Below, one piece after another: positions 41,851 to 52,129 of a DNA stretch of 64,000 bases. The stretch's first letter is position 1; every line of letters starts with the position of its first letter. The DNA comes from Ancistrus triradiatus (Eukaryota > Chordata > Actinopteri > Siluriformes > Loricariidae), in contig JAJAGP010000245.1 in NCBI GenBank assembly GCA_025084515.1, forward strand, positions 493,746-557,745. Reading direction: 5' to 3'. Both the position numbers and the translations under genes were made by a program. Under the pieces are notes generated by a model. The model did no database searches. It was not told the origin of the DNA and saw only the letters and a list, made by a program, of their open reading frames with translations.

Positions 41851-41886
41851 AGACTCCACCCACACGCACAGAGAGAGCAACACCTA

Positions 41887-41993
41887 CACACACACACACA
41901 CACACACAAACTCTCTCTCTCGCTCTCTCTCTCACACACTCACAACTCTGCCTGTTCGAGTACACATTCGAACACGAACACACACACACAATC
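41887..41993. repeat. (CA)n/(CT)n compound microsatellite
   Basis: An (AC)n run is followed by (TC)n runs and then further CA-rich sequence. Open frames through it (LSLSLSLSHTHTHTHT-like) are artefacts of the repeat. Confidence 0.95.
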
Positions 41994-42112
41994 CAACTAC
42001 GGTAGTTACTTTCTTTGAGACCCCTCAAAATAGCCCCCTCATGTCATGTTTGAATTAATAAGTTACTGTGGAAACAAAACCTGCAGCCACACACTTGTCT
42101 ATAATATTGTGG

Positions 42113-42390
42113 TGTCGGAGGGCGTGGTTGGGCACTGGCTGCAGGTGGAAAGTGGCAGATGCGGGGAGCGGGTAAGGAATTGGTTGCACCATGTGTATAA
42201 TGAGACCATCTATTTCAACCTGTTCTCTGTATGCAGTGAGATAGAGAGACTGCGGGCCACAGAGCACACGGACACAGACGCCATGACTGAGCCTCGCTGT
42301 CAAGGCGCCAGGAACACTTTATTTGGGAATAAAACGTATTTACCTCGACTCCTGTCTCGTCCTGTGAACCCTCAAAGTTGACTTATCACA
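42113..42390 (+). mobile_element. Probable solo or truncated LTR of an LTR retrotransposon
   Basis: It begins TGTCGGAGGGCGTGG, has an AATAAA polyadenylation signal near 42,328, and ends ...TTATCACA. Immediately after is GTGGTGTTGAAACCAGGGAC, which resembles the primer-binding-site region of fish Gypsy-type elements (TGGTGTCAGAA... in other families). About 280 bp fits an LTR. No gag/pol follows, and no second LTR was found, so only the 5' LTR and PBS remain. Confidence 0.55.
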
Positions 42391-42584
42391 GTGGTGTTGA
42401 AACCAGGGACTCACAGGATTACATGCCACCATGGAATGCTTCACACATAGGTGCTGTAATTAAGGGTGTACTCACACGTGTACCGTCTACCATCTGTACC
42501 ATGCCTGAGCACGTCTGACCCCCAAAGTGCGATATGCTAACTGTGTCAGGCCAGATTGTATATTTTTGTCTCCGTAAAAATATA

Positions 42585-44167
42585 CAGTGGGGCAAAAAAG
42601 TATTTAGTAAGGCACTGATTGTGCAAGTTCTTCTAATTAGAAAGATGAGAGAGGTCTGTAATTTTCATCATCAACTATGAGAGACAAAATGAGGAAAAAA
42701 AATCCAGGAAATCACATTGTAGGATTTTTAAAGAATGTAATTGTAAATCAAGGTGGAAAATAAGTATTTGGTCACCCACAAAAAAGCAAGATTTCTGGCT
42801 CTCACAGACCTGTAACAACTTCTTTAAGAAGCTCTTCTGTCCTCCACTCGTTACCTGTATTAATAGCACCTGTTTGACATCGTTATCTGTATAAAAAAAC
42901 CTGTCCACAGTCTCAAACAGTCAGACTCCAAACTCAACCATGGCCAAGACCAAAGTGCTGTCGAAGGACACCAGGAAGAAAATTGTAGACCTGCACCAGG
43001 CTGGGAAGAGTGAATCTACAACTTGGCAAGCAGGTTGGTGTGAATAAATCAACTGTGGGAGCAATTGTTTAGAAAATGAAAGACATATAAAACCATTGCT
43101 AATCTCCCTCAATCTGGGGCCCCATGCAAGATCTCATCCCATAAGGTCATAATGATCATGAGAACGGTGAGCAAAAAACCCAGAACTACACGGAGGGACC
43201 TGGTGAATGACCTGCAGAGAGCTGGGACCAAAGTAACAAAGGCTACCATCAGTAACACACTACACCGAGACGAACACAGATCCTGCAGTGCCAGGCGTGT
43301 CCCCCTGCCAGTACATGTCCAGACCCGTCTGAAGTTTGTCAGAGAGCATATGGATGATCCAGAAGAGGATTGGGAGAATATCATGTGGTCAGATGAAACC
43401 AAAATAGAACTTTTGCATAAAAACTCAACTTGTCATGTTTGGAGGAAGAAGAACATCCCAAGAACACCATACCTACTGTGAAGCATGGGGGTGGAAACAT
43501 CATGCTTTGGGGCTGTTTTTCTGCAAAGGGAACAAGGATGACTGATCCGGTTTTAAGGGAAGAATGAACAGTGCCATGTATCGTGAGATTTTAAGCCAAA
43601 ACTTCCTTCCATCAGTGAGAGAATTGAAGATGGAACGGGGCTGGGTCTTCCAGCATGACAAAGATCCCAAGCACACCGCTCGGGCAACGAATGAGTGGCT
43701 CCATAAAAAGCATTTCAAGGTCCTGGAGTGGAATAGCCAGTCTCCAGACCTCAACCCCATAGAAAATTTGTGGAGTGAGTTGAAAGTCCGTGTTGCCCAG
43801 CGACAGCCCCAAAACATCACTGCTCTACAGGAGATCTGCATGGAGGAATGGGCCAAAATACCAGCTACAGTTTGTGCAAACCTGGCGAAGACTTACAGGA
43901 AACGTTTGACCTCTGTCCTTGCCAACAAAGCTTATGTTACAAAGTATTGAGTTGAACTTTTGTTATTGACCAAATACTTACTTTCCACCATAATTTACAA
44001 TTAAATTATTTCAAACTCCTACAATGTGATTTCCTGGATTTTTTTTCTCATTTTGTCTCTCATAGCTGAAGTGTACCTATGATGAAAATTACAGACCTCT
44101 CTCATCTTTCTAAGTAGGAGAACTTGCACAATCAGTGGCTGACTAAATACTTTTTTTTGCCCCACTG
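42585..44167 (+). mobile_element. Tc1-like DNA transposon, near full length, inactive
   Basis: Ends CAGTGGGGCAAAAAAGTATT and the inverted CAGTGGGGCAAAAAAAAGT are flanked by TA (42,583-42,584 and 44,168-44,169). TIRs continue ~200 bp inward, including 'gaaagatgagagaggtctgt'. At 1,583 bp it has the normal length of a fish Tc1 element. The family differs from those at 1.3 and 46.7 kb. Confidence 0.94.
42940..43950 (+). pseudogene. Tc1-like transposase with frameshifts
   Basis: ATG at 42,940 begins MAKTKVLSKDTRKKIVDLHQ. The first frame breaks after GKSEST around 43,025. 43,152-43,481 carries KKPRTTRRDLVNDLQRAGTK, then FVREHMDDPEEDWENIMWSD with the first catalytic Asp, and ends after RKKNIPRTPYLL. 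43,564-43,950 carries RGWVFQHDKDPKHTARA (second Asp), SPDLNPIENLW (Glu), and ends ANKAYVTKY. All three DD34E residues survive and the damage seen is frameshifts (at least three), so this is one of the younger relics. Confidence 0.92.
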
Positions 44168-44354
44168 TACATACAGTATGAGTAGCCAAAAATCACTCTT
44201 GCATAATCAATAAACTATAAGGCATATGAGAGGGCTATGTGTCAGCATATCCAAAACAACTCCAAACAGCCATAAAGTAAGTACAACCATGAAGTCTACC
44301 ATGCTGTCCACCACAAAAAGGTAGACCAATGGAAACGCCGAAGCTATGTTCTGT

Positions 44355-44575
44355 TTCGGAACAGATGGACAGTTTCGAGTATGGAGAACTCGTGGTGAGC
44401 GCTTCAATCCTGCCTTTGCTGTGGAGCGACACACTGCCCCAGTTTCTAGTGTGATTAGATGAGGATCCTCAGACCCAGTTGCAACATCTGTGAGCAAATG
44501 TGTCACAGGATACCATACAGAACCTGTTTGCTTCCAATGCCCAACCATATCTCATCTTGTATCCAGGCTAGAGAT
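44355..44575 (+). pseudogene. Fragment of another Tc1-like transposase
   Basis: The plus-strand frame reads DGQFRVWRTRGERFNPAFAV, then ERHTAPVSSV, a motif (R.WRT.GER.NP.F..ERH) of a third Tc1 family. After a deletion, 'cccaaccatatctcatcttg' and 'tatccaggctagag' (P-NHISSCIQAR-G) correspond to its extreme C-terminus. Ends of the element were not found, and catalytic segments are lost. Confidence 0.65.
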
Positions 44576-45074
44576 GGCCTAACGGTAAATTTTGCAGTTT
44601 TCCCCAATAAATGTAACTTTTTGCTCTAACATATAGATAGATAGACAGATAGAGTTTAAGTTTCATTCGATGCCAACAACTCAAATGTTTTGTCAGTGAT
44701 TGTACATCCACTTCTGTGCTTTTTTTTGATGGAATGGATGGAATTGATCCAGACATCTTGACATCTTCAAGGTTGATTGTTAGATGTTTGGATCATTGTC
44801 TTGTTGTAATATCCATTATTTCCAGTCTAGGTGTCTTTACTGACTCTGGAATATCGCCTACCATGGTCTCTTGATATGTGGTAGGATCCACTCTTGCCTG
44901 TATCTACAGTTATTTCCAGTGTTCCATTTACAATTGATTTCCTGCTTCCTTTCCCATCCCAGGTCAAACGGTGGAAATAAAGACAACAATAGCACACTCT
45001 ATATATGGTTATGTAGATGTTTATGTTCCCAAACCGTCAATAGTCTCCCGCTGTGAAACTCCATCAGAAAATCA

Positions 45075-45378
45075 TTCTGCTCATGAGAAGGTCAGTGTGT
45101 GTGCGTGCATTTATGTGTGTGTGTGTGTGTAGTTTATATATCAGTGGAAGACCAAATGTCCCCTCAAGTATAGAAATATCTGACTTTTTACCTTGCCGGG
45201 AGTTTTACTGTGTCCCCACAAGGAACATAGCTTTTTTTTTAAACAAACATAGCAACTTTCTTTTGAAACACCAACAGAGCCAAAACAATGTGCTTTTGCT
45301 GGATAAGCTTAGGGTTAGGATAATGTGTAGCATTAATTAGCCACAGTAATATTATGTAAGTCCCCACAATGACAGAGA
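45075..45378. repeat. (TG)n microsatellite with adjoining GTCCCC-type fish repeat
   Basis: A (GT)n run at about 45,113-45,131 is followed by 'gaccaaatgtcccctcaag', 'tgtccccacaaggaac' and 'gtaagtccccacaatgac'. This is the common fish arrangement of a CA/TG repeat next to 'ttgtggggacc' modules. A related piece lies at 63,803-63,890. Confidence 0.7.
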
Positions 45379-46684
45379 GACAAATCTGTAAGTGTACCAT
45401 TTCCAGAAGCATGGCACTGAACAGTCTGCACAGTCATGTAGCAGATGCTGCAGGAGATGAAAAACTATATATATTTCATGCAAAACAGTACATGTAACAA
45501 ATAATAAATCAAACTTTTTTTATTATTGCAATACCAATATCAATCTAACGCCGGTGTTCTGAGCTCATGGGGACTCGGCCCTGAGAATTACAACTGACCC
45601 TCTGGCAGAGACATTTATCAAAGTCAAAGCATATTAGTACACACATCAGTGCAGAGAGGGAAGTCTGCAAACGCCATCTACAATGCCAGTCCTAACCTCT
45701 TCAACTAGCCCAGAACTAGGTTATATGAACCAGAGAGGCACTGTCAAATCAGACAGGAATCTGAGTGAAAACAACAATGTTCTTAAATAAGTAGTTCTGA
45801 TATGTAATTACAGCACCGTTTAACGTCGAACCACACCCACCACAAAAGTCAAACCTGTCAGACTCGCTAGACTTACTCTTCTCAGAGTGGACACAACACT
45901 TTCAACCACACTACTTGAAAGACATGAAAGCCGGCAACAAATGGCAGCTGATGAAACAGGAAGACATCGTCAGGAAGAGACACACTTTAAGCCTTTCAAA
46001 CTGAGAGCGAACTAAATTCTTTTGTTAGAGCGTCATATTTTCAGCTTTGCCGCCTTCTTCTATGAACTTATTGATTCCATTTAAACACACCGTTACTTAT
46101 CGTGTATGTCCTCATTCTGAAGAATGCACGGTATTTCAGGCCCTTTTTGCATCAGATTGACAAATATCTAGTCACCGATTACCGGTCCGAGACACAAAGA
46201 GCCGAGTGACAGAATGAGGGTAAAATTCGTGCTGACAATCAGCACAGTGGCCACATGAGATGTAACATTCTTTCCGCAGCAGCAGAGAGAAGGCCTGACA
46301 TGCATGTATGCTGCTTATATAACAGATCATCAACACATCAGCATGAGGATCTAAGATGGAAGTGCGCGAGTGTGCTGAGTGTGTGTGATGGGTGCCGCTC
46401 TGTTTGCCATGCAGACTACGTCAGCACGGCCAGTGAAAATATAGCACTACCCAACGCAGCAGAAACATATCAGGTAGGCTTTCAGTGTATGCTATGCACA
46501 CAATTTAGAACTTTCAGTGTCTACATAGTGCAGTACTGTACATACCCTATATAGCCAAAAGCTCTGCTATTTCTGCAACACTCAATTGTAACATATTGAT
46601 AATATAAAGTGGACATTTATGGATTTTCCATAGAAAAACAGTGGCAGTGATTCTCAATATGACACATTTATAGTTTAGTATACT
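45379..46684. other. No gene or mobile element recognised
   Basis: The stretch 46,170-46,550 has moderate GC and no transposon motif, but exon structure could not be supported. Similarly 44,600-45,070 shows only a short GATA microsatellite (about 44,630). Confidence 0.35.
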
Positions 46685-46686
46685 TA

Positions 46687-48274
46687 CAGTAGTGCTTGAA
46701 AGTTTGGGAACCCTTTAGAATTTTCCATATTTCTCCATAAATGACCTAAAACATCATCAGATTTTCTTCATCGTCTAAGAGTAGATAAATAGAACTCAGT
46801 TAAACAAATGAAACGAAAATATTATAATTGGTCATTTATTTATTGAGGAAAATGATCCAATATTACATGTTAGTGAGTGGCAAAAGTATGTGAACCTTTC
46901 CTTTCAGTATCTGGTGTGACCCCCCTGTGCAAAATTAAACGTTTCCTGCAACTGTTGATCAGTCCTGCACACCGGCTTGGAGGAATTTTAGCCCATTCCT
47001 CCGTACAGAACAGCTTCAACTCTGGGATTTTGGTGGGTTTCCTCATATTAACTGCTCACTTCAGGTCCTTCCACAACATTTCAATTGGATTAAGGTCAGG
47101 ACTTGGCCATTCCAAAACATTAACATTATTCTTCTTTAACCATTCTTTGGTAGAACGACTTTTGTAGTTAGAGTCATTGTCTTGCTGCATGACCCACCTT
47201 CTCTTGACATTCAGTTCATGGACAGATGTCCTGACATCTTCCTGTAGAATTCTCTGATATAATTCAGAATTCATTGTTCCATCAATGATGGCAAGCAGTT
47301 CTGGCCCAGATGCAGCAAAACAGGCCCAAACCATGATACTACCATCACTACGTTTCACAGATGGGATAAGGTTCTTATTCTGGAATGCAGTTTTTTCCTT
47401 TCTCCAAATATAACACTTTTCTTTTAAACCAAAAAGTTAGATTTTGGTGTCACCTGGCCACAAAACATTCTTGCAATAACGTTCTGGCTTGTCCATGTGA
47501 TCTTTAGCAAACTGCAGATGAGCAGCAATGTTCTTTTTGGAGAGCAGTGGCTTTCTCCTTGCAACCCTGCCATGCACACTATTGTTGTACAGTGTTCTTC
47601 TGATGGTGGTCTCATGAACATTAACATTATCCAATGTGAGAGAGGCCTTCAGTTGATTAGAAGTTACCCTGGGGTCCTTTGTGACCTCGCCAACTATTAC
47701 ACGCCTTGCTCTTGGAGTGATCTTTATTGGTCGACCACTCCTGGGGAGGGTAACAATGGTCTTGAATTTCCTCCATTTGTACACAGTCTGTCTGACTGTG
47801 GATTGATGGGAGTCTAAACTCTTTAGAGATGGTTTTGTAACCTTTTCCAGCCTGATGAGCATCAACAACTCTTTTTCTGAGGTCCTCAGAAATCTCCATT
47901 GTTCGTGCCATGATACAGTTCCACAAACGTGTTATGAAGAGCAGACTTTGATAGATCCCTGTTCTTTAAATAAAACAGGGTGCCCACTCACACCTGATTG
48001 TCATCCCATTGATTGAAAACACCTGACTCTAATTTCACCTTCAAATTAGCTGCTAATCCTAGAGGTTCACATACTTTTGCCACTCACTAATATGTAATAT
48101 TGGATCATTTTCCTCAATAAATAAATGACCAAGAATAATACTTTTGTCTCACTTGTTTAACTGGGTTCTCTTTATGTACTTTCAGGACTTGTAGGAAAAT
48201 CTGATGATGTTTTAGGTCATATTTATGCAGAAATATAAAAAATTCTAAAGGTTTCACAAACTTAAGCACCACTG
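46687..48274 (-). mobile_element. Tc1-like DNA transposon, near full length, inactive (same family as 1,302-2,717)
   Basis: Ends CAGTAGTGCTTGAAAG and the inverted CAGTGGTGCTTAAGTTTG are flanked by TA (46,685-46,686 and 48,275-48,276). Inverted termini extend about 200 bp. At 1,588 bp it is the fullest copy of this family here and shows what is missing from the 1.3-kb-position copy. Confidence 0.94.
46900..47911 (-). pseudogene. Tc1-like transposase, frameshifted, first catalytic Asp lost
   Basis: From 47,911 on the minus strand: MARTMEISEDLRKRVVDAHQ, a frameshift near HQSTVRQTVY, then LPRSGRPIKITPRARRVIVG and VNVHETTIRRTLYNNSVHGR. The WTDETK motif reads LWPGDTK, so the first Asp is replaced by Gly and its neighbour Glu by Asp. 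After another frameshift, GSIMVWACFAASGPELLAII leads to RRWVMQQDNDSNYKSRSTKE (second Asp kept) and PDLNPIEMLWKDLK (Glu kept). The C-terminus follows to about 46,900 in degraded form. Confidence 0.92.
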
Positions 48275-48281
48275 TATATAG

Positions 48282-48480
48282 GGAGGGTAGCATCAGGACG
48301 TCTGGATGCATGCTCAATATTCCAGGAAAGAAAATTGAAAGTTGAATCTGTGCATCTGGACATAAGGTTTTGTCAGAGAAATGTTTCATCACTCATCTAA
48401 GTGACTTCATCAGTCTCAGCTAGTTGGAAAACTTCCCCAATCTTATATACAGCACATTTGCATAATGACTGGTACCAGCA
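48282..48480. mobile_element. Probable Penelope-like or related retroelement fragment
   Basis: 'aggacgtctggatgcatg', 'gaaatgtttcatcactcatc', 'taagtgacttcatcagtctc' and 'agttggaaaacttccccaatctt' follow the fish pattern 'gaaacgt..c..actcatc..agtgacttcttcagtc', often found in Penelope-like element ends. No coding part. The assignment is tentative. Confidence 0.45.
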
Positions 48481-49328
48481 CCATTACATAGCAATGGGAC
48501 CGGTGCATCAGGACGTGCATCAGAATAAAACTTGTGGCAAATCTAATGTGTGGAGTCGTATGTATAATAGTCATATATTACTGTGTCCTGTGCACTCTGG
48601 CTCATTCAACGCGACACTTGAGGACTTTGAACAGTGAGGCAGGTGACCCCTAGACACTGGAGTGATAGTAATGGCAGGATAGATCACAATGACTGGCGTC
48701 TGAAATGTCAACAACTAACAAAAAACACTGATTATAAAGTTTGCAGTTACAGAAACTATGAAAAAATGAAATAAACCAATTGACTAAGGCTGAGGTCTAT
48801 CAAGGTCTCAGAAACTCAACTCCATATTAGTGTCCCTGCACAGTGTTTGCTTATATTCCCTTTTGTCTTATCCATCTAAAACTTAAAGGAATCTCTATTA
48901 TCTCAAACTCCCTTTAAATGCCAATCAGGCCATTTAACAGTTGAAATCACTTTTCTGCTCAGTTCGGTTCATATAAACTCTGTTTAACGCTCGTTTGCCC
49001 ATGCTTCTGAATCACTACTGCTCTTCCGTGACTCATCAGTTTCAGTTCGCTTGCTTATTAGGTTTGATATCAAACTCCCAAAATAACACATTTTCACTAG
49101 ACCTCTTTTGGGTCTGCTTTTTTCATGCTGTCAGTATCTCTGCAGCTCCTTACATATTTAATCTGATTTCTCTATTTATTCCTGCTTGTCCTCTCATACA
49201 TATGTTCAGCTGTGAAACTACTCATTCTCTGCTTGCTTTCACTCTTATCTTTTCAAAGCGCACTCTTTCAGACTGCTTCCTTTTACTGAGCTTACTGGCA
49301 CTTACCACATACCAGATATTGAAAGCAG
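48481..49328. other. No gene or repeat recognised
   Basis: A 129-aa open frame at 48,995-49,384 is T/C-rich in composition, has no recognisable domain, and runs into the Tc1 terminus at 49,329, so it is not supported as a gene. Confidence 0.35.
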
Positions 49329-49511
49329 GTTCACATACTTTTGCCACTCATAGATATGGAATATTGGATCATTTTCCTCAATAAATAACTGACAAGTCTA
49401 CTAATTTTGTCTCATTTAATTACTTGGGCTTTCTTAATCTACTTTTAGGACAGTAAAGAGGCAGAAATATAGACAATTCTAAAGTATTTACAAGCTTTCA
49501 AACACCACTGT
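49329..49511. mobile_element. Solo right terminus of the CAGTGGTGCTTGAAAG Tc1 family
   Basis: 'ttcacatacttttgccactc', 'gatcattttcctcaataaat', 'acttttaggacagtaaag' and 'caagctttcaaacaccactg' reproduce the last ~180 bp of the 1,302-2,717 and 46,687-48,274 elements, with a ~40-bp gap in the middle. The rest of the element is absent. Confidence 0.88.
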
Positions 49512-49595
49512 GGCTCTATGGTTCTGTGGCTCTATCCACACCCCTAGCTCTCATTGAATTACCCTAAACCAAGAAAAGACCTCATTTATTTTTGA

Positions 49596-50745
49596 TCTCA
49601 AGTTAATAAATGAAACATGATATGCCTGATATGTGGTTATGTGACTATTTGCAGCATCTGCCACCGAGTTAACAGGAATAGGTCCATGCTAGGTCTCTAC
49701 TTCAGACACTTCTAACAGTGACTGCATTTACATGGGAAACTTCCGGGTTTAAATGAGTCTGTAATCGAAGTAATCGGATTTCAACTTTGCAACTAGTCGA
49801 TAATCTCACGGAAATATGTCACATAAGCTTCAAACTTTAATATGAAGTAATCAAATGATTCATTTTCTCGAGTATATACTACGTTTCAGAGTCTCCACAA
49901 AGTGTTCGATAGCTGTGTCACTGCCTTTAATTCTGTGGTGCGTTTAATTCCGGGGGTTGCCAGATCCAACAAGAAAAACCCCCCACCAAAGTCAAGTCTT
50001 TACAATATGCGGACCTGGCAACTGTTGGAGAAGGTTCGCATACATGCACAGACTGAAAACACTGATTGTAATCTGGTAACTGATATACATGCTATGAGTA
50101 ATACAGTTACAGGGGTAAAATACAGCTCTTTATCAGACTACTTAATCTGATTTCTAGATCAGTGTATACTATATATACGAAATCCGACTATGATTGAATT
50201 ATTAAGTGCATGTAAACACACTCACTATCTGTAATTGAGTTAATAAAGATTTAATGAGAGGCCCCTTCTGTTATTATGACACTGTCCAAAATGTGTTGCT
50301 GAGTTAATGAAGGTCCCATCATAAGCCTGATCTTGAGTTATTTCCCTGCTCACAGTTGAGTTAATAGATAGTCTATTAGAACACCCACCTTTATATACAG
50401 TACATCACTGCTCACAGAATCTATTGCAGAGCTAACAGGAAGGAGATAATAGAGGGTCCGTGACAAGCCTTATCTTTAGTTAAGTCACTGATAACAGTAT
50501 GTGTTGTTAAGTAAATGAATGGAAAATGATAGGCCTGATCTCAGGCCTCACTGATAACAGAATCTTATAAGTTAACAAAAATAGAATCCTAGGATAGGCC
50601 TGATCTCTAGTTTAGCCACTCGTTCAGGGTATCATCCCTTCTGCTGAGCTAACATGGAGTCCATGATAGGCCTGATCTCTAGGTAAGTCATTTTTCCCAG
50701 TAACAGCTGCTCAGTTAACATGAACAGCATTTCAAGTGGTCTCAG
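49596..50745. repeat. Diverged ~70-bp tandem repeat, invaded by a foldback element
   Basis: The motif GATAGGCCTGATCTCTAG followed by 'ttaagtcactgataacag' and 'gctgagttaacatg' recurs at 50,528, 50,593 and 50,665. Weaker copies lie near 49,618, 49,690, 50,321, 50,391 and 50,461, giving spacings of 65-72 bp. The 49,718-50,223 element interrupts the array, with repeat units on both sides. Confidence 0.75.
49718..50223 (+). mobile_element. TTTACATG-terminus hAT-like non-autonomous element, copy 1
   Basis: Ends 'gtgactgcatttacatg' and 'taagtgcatgtaaacacac' form an inverted pair. Subterminal 'gtaatcggattt', 'aaatccgac' and 'atctgattt' motifs repeat at both sides. It is colinear, in opposite orientation, with 51,049-51,712 (shared 'tatacatgctatgagtaat', 'ggttgccag', 'gagtctcc'). 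Confidence 0.75.
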
Positions 50746-51048
50746 TTTACTGAGTCATGGTTTCTTGGGCATATGTGAACATCTCAAACAAGCTCAGACC
50801 CCTCTAAACAGACTCACAAACTAACTGAACATAGACCACCCCCCAAGGTGGTTCTTGTGGAGTTTAACAGTGAACCTAAAAGTGAATCAGCTGCAGCTGG
50901 CTTCAGTTCTTTTTGATTTCACATTGTATTCATACTTTAAAGAGGACACAGTTCTCTTTTCTGTCCTCTTTTTTAGGACAGATCAGAGCTCAGATCACTT
51001 GTTTGCTCCACAACTCCTTTAGAACTCAATCCCCAGCTGTGTAACAGA

Positions 51049-51712
51049 GAGTGTGTTTACATCCACTTAATAATCCGATCATAGTCAGATTTCTGCAGTT
51101 ATCTGATTATTCAAGTGGTCATGTACTCAGCATACTCCATTGTAGAAATCAGATTATGTAAACCGATAAAGAGAGATGGATTTTACTCCTGTAATCATAT
51201 TACTCATAGCATGTATACCAGTTACCCGATTATAATCTGTGTTTTCAATGTGCGTGAACCTTCCCTCACGGTTGCCAGGTCCATGTATTCTAAACACTTG
51301 GCTTTATCTGGCCTATTTTTCCATTGACTTTAGCTGTTTTTTTCTCGTTGGAGCTGGTAACCCTGGAATTAAACGCACCATGAAATTTAAGGCAGGGAAA
51401 CAACTAACACATTGAGGAGACTCTGAAATGCAGTATATAATCAAGAAAATGAATAATTTGAATTTTAATATTAAAGTTTGAAGTTTATGTCACATATTTC
51501 AAGGAGATTATTGGCTTGGCTGGATGCAATGTAGAAATCTGATTACTGTCTGAGTAACCCAGAGGTTCCCCATTATCTGATTATTGACAAAATCTGATTT
51601 TCTCAAGTTATATGATTATTCTAGTGGTCATATACACTACATACTCTAATTTCTCAGATTGGACTAAGAAATCAGATTTTAAAAATCTAATACTGAGTAC
51701 GTTTACATGCTA
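51049..51712 (-). mobile_element. TTTACATG-terminus hAT-like non-autonomous element, copy 2 (inverted)
   Basis: Begins GTGTGTTTACATCCACTTAA and ends 'gagtacgtttacatgc'. The central 'ttactcatagcatgtatacc', 'gttgccaggtcc' and 'gaggagactctgaa' segments match the reverse complement of copy 1. It is longer than copy 1 because of repeated 'aatctgattt'-type subterminal sequence at the right. No coding capacity was seen. Confidence 0.75.
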
Positions 51713-51930
51713 AATATCTTTACATATTTTGAAATAATATTTTTACCATATTGTCCACCCCTAGTTGTTACATATGATATGGAAACATGATTGCTGTCAA
51801 GATTGTATAAGTATTGGTCTGAGTTAATATTTGATATTTGATATCAATATCATACTGAAAATGAATATAATCACTAATAACATTGTAAAGATTCTGGAAT
51901 TATGTTCTGTATCACTCCACCAGAAACCTA

Positions 51931-52119
51931 CATTTACATTTACAGCATTTAGCAGACGTCCTTATCCAGAGCGACTTACAACTGATACAATCTTACAATC
52001 CAAGCAATTGTGGGTTAAGGGCCTTGCTCAAGGACCCAACAGTGGCAGCTTGGCAGAAGTGGGATTTGAACCCTGGACCTTGTGGTCCATAGTCCAGTAC
52101 CTTAACCACTAGGCTACCA
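51931..52119 (-). mobile_element. tRNA-derived SINE with perfect 10-bp target duplication
   Basis: CAGAAACCTA flanks both sides (51,921-51,930 and 52,120-52,129). On the minus strand: GTGGTAGCCTAGTGGTTAAG, 'ctatggaccacaaggtcc', GGTTCAAATCC, 'gccaagctgccactgttgg', 'cttgagcaaggcccttaac', the tail 'aagtcgctctggataagg', and ends TAAATGTAAATG. Full length, with the clearest duplication of this SINE family in the window. Confidence 0.95.
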
Positions 52120-52129
52120 CAGAAACCTA

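Noticed and set aside
41736..42028. Several overlapping open frames rich in His-Thr, Leu-Ser or Cys-Val repeats
   Set aside because: They are translations of the (CA)n/(CT)n microsatellite in different frames.
48995..49384. 129-aa open frame
   Set aside because: It extends into the Tc1 terminus at 49,329, has pyrimidine-rich composition and no recognisable domain.
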